Shown piece by piece: positions 5,707 through 8,271 of a stretch of DNA of 8,271 nucleotides. This DNA comes from an uncultured Eubacteriales bacterium (GTDB taxonomy: Bacteria; Bacillota_A; Clostridia; Christensenellales; Aristaeellaceae), in contig OMRS01000385.1 of the NCBI GenBank assembly GCA_900313545.1, positions 1 to 8,271 on the forward strand. The letters are read 5' to 3'. The translations under genes and the position numbers were made by a program. A model generated the notes under the pieces. It did no database searches. It had not been told where the DNA came from and saw only the letters and a program-made list of their open reading frames with translations. Position 1 is the stretch's first letter. Each line of letters begins with the position of its first letter.

Positions 5707-7573
5707 CCGTTTCTTTGATCATCGTCAAGAGTCGTTCGGCGAGCTGCTGCGGAAGCAGACCGAGTTCCCGATATAGGGAGGTCATGTCCCCATGGCCGAT
5801 AAAACGGTCTGGCAGACCGATGACACGTGTCAGCGGCTGAAGGTGCTCCTGGGAGCAGATGCGAAGGAGTTCGCTGCCAAAGCCGCCGATCTCCTGTTCT
5901 TCCTCCACGGCAAACAGGGGAATATTCCGGCTGCAGCAGGTCCTCAGCATCTCTTCATCCAGGGGCTTGAGTGTGCTGCAGTCTACGACCGTGATGGAAA
6001 CGCCCTTCTCCTGCAGGATTCCGGCTGCGTCCATGACCGGGGGGACCATGCTTCCGTAGCAGAACACCAGCGCATCGGAGCCGTCCCTCAGGATCTCCCA
6101 CTTCCCTGCTTCAAAACTGTCCGGGTTTCCGAATTCCCGGGAGGAGAAGGACTTGGGATACAGAATGACCACTGGGTGATCCGTCCGGAGGCTTGCACGC
6201 AGCGCACCGCGCAGCTGCCGGGCGCTTCTGGGAGCCAGAAGCGTCATGTTGGGCAGAGGCAGGATCATGGAGACGGCAAATACGCCATGATGGGTCTTGC
6301 CGTCATTGCCCACAAGTCCCGCATGATCCGCGAGCACGGTGACCGGCAGGTCCTGGAGGCACACATCGTGGACCATCTGGTCAAAGGAGCGCTGCAGGAA
6401 GGTGGCGTATACCGCAAAGTACGGCCTGAAGCCGCCTCTGGCGAGGCCTGCGGACATGGTCACCGCATGCTGCTCGGCGATGCCCACGTCAAGGAAGCGG
6501 TCCGGGAAGTATTTGGAGAATCCGATCAGGCCTGTTCCGGAGGCCATGGCAGCGGTCAGCGCCACGACCCGCGCATCGTCGGCTGCCATGGCGCACAGCT
6601 CCTCTCCGACAACGGAGGCCGCATTCAGGCTGGAGGAGGACTTGGAACTCAGCCCGGTTTCAATATAGAAAGGGGCCACCCCGTGGAAATCCTCGGGATG
6701 GTGTTCCGCCAGATCATACCCCTTGCCCTTGGTGGTCACCAGATGGATGAGGATCGGGGTATCCTCAATCTGCATGGCTTCTTCCAGCACATGGACCATT
6801 TCTCCGATGTCATGCCCGTCAAAGGGACCCAGATACCGGAAGCCCAGGGCTTCAAACAGTTCGCCGCCCGTGGTCACGGATTTGACCATGTTTTTGGCGC
6901 TTTCAAAGAACTTGGCCAGAGGCTTGCCGATCAGAGGGACCTTTTCCAGATTGCTTTTGATTTTTTTCTTGCTGCCGTACCAGCTGGCACTGGCTCTCAG
7001 ATGCCTGAAATAGCTGGAGAGTGCCCCGACATTGGGAGAGATGGACATCTCATTGTCATTGAGCACCACGATGAGTTTGGTTCTGCTGTTTCCGGCGTCA
7101 TTCATGGCCTCATAGCACATGCCGCCGGTCATGGCGCCGTCGCCGACCACGGCAACGACGGCATAATTCTCTCCTGCAAGGTCCCTTGCGCGGGCAAGGC
7201 CCAGGGCCAGGGAGATGGCTGTGGAGGAATGACCTGTATCGAACAGGTCATATTCGCTTTCCTGTCGGCACGGGAAGCCGCTGATTCCGCCATAGGACCG
7301 GAGGGTGTCAAACTCTTCGCGGCGTCCGGTGAGCAGCTTGTGGGCATACACCTGGTGCCCGACATCAAAGATCAGCTTGTCCTGCGGAAGGTTCAGCACC
7401 TTGTGGAGGGCGACTGTCATGTCCACGATGCCGAGATTTGATGCCAGGTGTCCGCCTCGCCGTGAAACGGTTTCCAGAATCTGCTGACGCAGCTCATCTG
7501 CCAGGACCCCGCATTCCTCCAGGGAAAGGTCCTTGACCTGGCTGGGCCGGTCAATGTGACTGAGAACTGACAT
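5687..7573 (-). CDS. dxs: 1-deoxy-D-xylulose-5-phosphate synthase (divergent active site)
   Basis: Dxs condenses pyruvate and glyceraldehyde 3-phosphate, with thiamine diphosphate, to DXP. This is the first step of the MEP isoprenoid pathway and also feeds thiamine and pyridoxal synthesis. At 628 residues the length is normal. The N-terminal domain has GGHLASNLG (40-48), the thiamine diphosphate motif GDGAMTGG (144-151) with NDNEMSIS (172-179), and FHGVAPF (296-302). The central pyrimidine domain has the catalytic Glu367 in DVGIAEQHAVT; a C-terminal transketolase domain follows. Unusual residues: the normal DRAG is DHAG (His417), HHGVFD ends in Ala433, and YPRG is YPKS (Lys474). By my alignment from memory His417 and Lys474 replace E. 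coli Arg420 and Arg478, which bind the substrate phosphate. The rest and the operon context still support Dxs. GAGGAG lies 5 nt before the ATG. Confidence 0.94.
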   Translation of the reverse strand: MSVLSHIDRPSQVKDLSLEECGVLADELRQQILETVSRRGGHLASNLGIVDMTVALHKVLNLPQDKLIFDVGHQVYAHKLLTGRREEFDTLRSYGGISGFPCRQESEYDLFDTGHSSTAISLALGLARARDLAGENYAVVAVVGDGAMTGGMCYEAMNDAGNSRTKLIVVLNDNEMSISPNVGALSSYFRHLRASASWYGSKKKIKSNLEKVPLIGKPLAKFFESAKNMVKSVTTGGELFEALGFRYLGPFDGHDIGEMVHVLEEAMQIEDTPILIHLVTTKGKGYDLAEHHPEDFHGVAPFYIETGLSSKSSSSLNAASVVGEELCAMAADDARVVALTAAMASGTGLIGFSKYFPDRFLDVGIAEQHAVTMSAGLARGGFRPYFAVYATFLQRSFDQMVHDVCLQDLPVTVLADHAGLVGNDGKTHHGVFAVSMILPLPNMTLLAPRSARQLRGALRASLRTDHPVVILYPKSFSSREFGNPDSFEAGKWEILRDGSDALVFCYGSMVPPVMDAAGILQEKGVSITVVDCSTLKPLDEEMLRTCCSRNIPLFAVEEEQEIGGFGSELLRICSQEHLQPLTRVIGLPDRFIGHGDMTSLYRELGLLPQQLAERLLTMIKETDGNKHA

Positions 7574-7591
7574 GTCTTCTCCTCTCTGGGG

Positions 7592-8053
7592 CTAAGCCAT
7601 GATGGCGCCCACCACGATGCCCAGCGCCGCGCCGGCCAGAACCTGGATGGGGGTATGCCCCACCAACTCCTTGAGCCGCTCATCGGGGGTATCGATGCCC
7701 AGGCCTTCCATGTCCTCCAGCAGATGGTTGAGCATCGCCGCATTCTTTCCCGTGGATCTGCGAACGCCGGCGGCATCATACATGACCACCACCGAAAAGC
7801 AGAACGCCAGGGCAAAGACGGAGGAATCCGCGCCTTCCCGAAGGAAGATGACGGTCAGCAGCGACATGACCATGGCAGAGTGTGAACTGGGCATGCCGCC
7901 GGACCCGATGGCACGGGTGTAATCGAATTTGTGGGTCAGAAGCAGCGTGAGGAGAACCTTGATTGTCTGGGCACTTGCCCATCCAACCAGTGCCGCCTGA
8001 ATGTAGACATTGCCCAGAAGGCCGACAATCAGCGCGCTTATGACTATATGCAC
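7592..8053 (-). CDS. DUF212 / divergent PAP2-family membrane protein (YuiD-like)
   Basis: A 153-residue membrane protein with hydrophobic segments near 4-24, 28-40, 60-72, 79-95 and 134-152. It carries the hallmarks of the DUF212 family, often labelled divergent PAP2 or acid phosphatase/vanadium haloperoxidase-related: GWASAQTIK (24-32), GGMPSSHSA (52-60), YDAAGVRR (92-99) and GHTPIQVLAGAALG (132-145). Classical PAP2 phosphatases have KxxxxxxRP, PSGH and SRxxxxxHxxxD; here PSSHSA and GHTPIQV resemble the second and third, while the first is not evident. Its activity is not known to me. The position between ispA and dxs suggests action on a prenyl or lipid phosphate, which is inference. It starts with GTG, not ATG, supported by GGGAGG 7 nt upstream, and lies 19 nt after ispA and 18 nt before dxs. 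Confidence 0.88.
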   Translation of the reverse strand: MHIVISALIVGLLGNVYIQAALVGWASAQTIKVLLTLLLTHKFDYTRAIGSGGMPSSHSAMVMSLLTVIFLREGADSSVFALAFCFSVVVMYDAAGVRRSTGKNAAMLNHLLEDMEGLGIDTPDERLKELVGHTPIQVLAGAALGIVVGAIMA

Positions 8054-8060
8054 AGTATCG

Positions 8061-8066
8061 CCTCCC
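8061..8066 (-). promoter_or_regulatory. Ribosome binding site that supports the GTG start of the DUF212 gene
   Basis: On the minus strand this reads GGGAGG, 7 nt before the GTG at 8053. No in-frame ATG lies nearby, and the upstream ispA stop at 8073 leaves no room for a longer start. Confidence 0.75.
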
Positions 8067-8072
8067 TGGTTC

Positions 8073-8271
8073 CTAGAAGTTTCTGTTGCGAAGACGGGTC
8101 ACCAGACCCAGAAGGAATTCTGCCTTCCCGCCGTAGGACGTCAGCAGCGTCTGTACATGATCCCACATTTCCCGCGATACGGCATGCGCCTGCGGGACAC
8201 CCACCAGCGCCGGCCAGGTCATTTTTCCGTTCTTTTCATCACTTCCGGGCATTTTTCCCAGCACTTCCGCA
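8073..8271 (-). CDS. ispA: Prenyl diphosphate synthase IspA, C-terminal end (partial)
   Basis: Only the last 65 codons are in the window; the frame is open to the right edge. IspA-type enzymes condense IPP with allylic diphosphates to give geranyl and farnesyl diphosphate, the precursors of undecaprenyl phosphate and other isoprenoids. The visible part begins with LGKMPGSDEKNGKMTWPALV, the conserved segment downstream of the second Asp-rich motif (usually LGK..GSDEKN.K.TY..L.G). It ends with a helical tail, FLLGLVTRLRNRNF. Trp replaces the usual Tyr in the TY position. Both catalytic Asp-rich motifs lie outside the window, so activity cannot be judged. A GTG at 8264 is an internal codon, not a start. 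The family call is supported by its place upstream of dxs in a Bacillota-type cluster. The exact product chain length cannot be told. Confidence 0.85.
   Translation of the reverse strand, partial: AEVLGKMPGSDEKNGKMTWPALVGVPQAHAVSREMWDHVQTLLTSYGGKAEFLLGLVTRLRNRNF

Noticed and set aside
5792..7441. 549-codon plus-strand frame across dxs
   Set aside because: It is a long antisense frame caused by the GC-rich codon bias of dxs, which carries all the family motifs on the other strand.

Overview
The window suggests a Bacillota genome, most likely a Clostridia-like gut or anaerobic lineage. This is inferred from gene order (ispA, dxs, tlyA, argR, recN, as in Bacillus and Clostridia), strong AGGAGG-type ribosome binding sites, GTG and TTG starts, a VanW-domain exported protein and a Thr-Pro repeat surface linker. 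No species can be named from the sequence alone.

Layout. (1) 1-695, minus strand: the N-terminal part of a membrane protein with a charged, low-complexity cytoplasmic tail, one transmembrane helix and a long (Thr-Pro)n tract that runs off the left edge. (2) 696-1134: a 439-nt divergent intergenic region with one good extended -10 promoter for each flanking gene. (3) 1135-2187, plus strand: an exported VanW-domain protein with SH3-like regions, ending in a clear intrinsic terminator at 2274-2305. (4) 2306-2643: a convergent intergenic region with a second terminator (2457-2497) for the leftward operon. (5) 2644-8271, minus strand: a tight six-gene operon in transcription order ispA (3-prime end only), a DUF212/divergent PAP2 membrane protein, dxs, tlyA, argR, recN. 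Gaps are 25 nt or less, and dxs/tlyA and tlyA/argR overlap.

How the genes work together. ispA and dxs make isoprenoid precursors through the MEP pathway: Dxs makes DXP, and IspA condenses IPP and DMAPP to prenyl diphosphates. The DUF212 membrane protein between them may act on a prenyl (di)phosphate or lipid phosphate, but this is inference. TlyA methylates rRNA, ArgR senses arginine and RecN acts in double-strand break repair; they share the transcript by long-conserved linkage rather than an obvious common pathway. The two left-hand genes look like envelope proteins and are separately transcribed.

I found no mobile element, CRISPR array, phage gene or RNA gene, and no clearly new multi-gene system. 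The most interesting points are substitutions in Dxs at positions known to contact glyceraldehyde 3-phosphate, an Asp-to-Asn change in the ArgR arginine-binding motif, the DUF212 gene inside the isoprenoid operon, and the repeat-built Thr-Pro linker.
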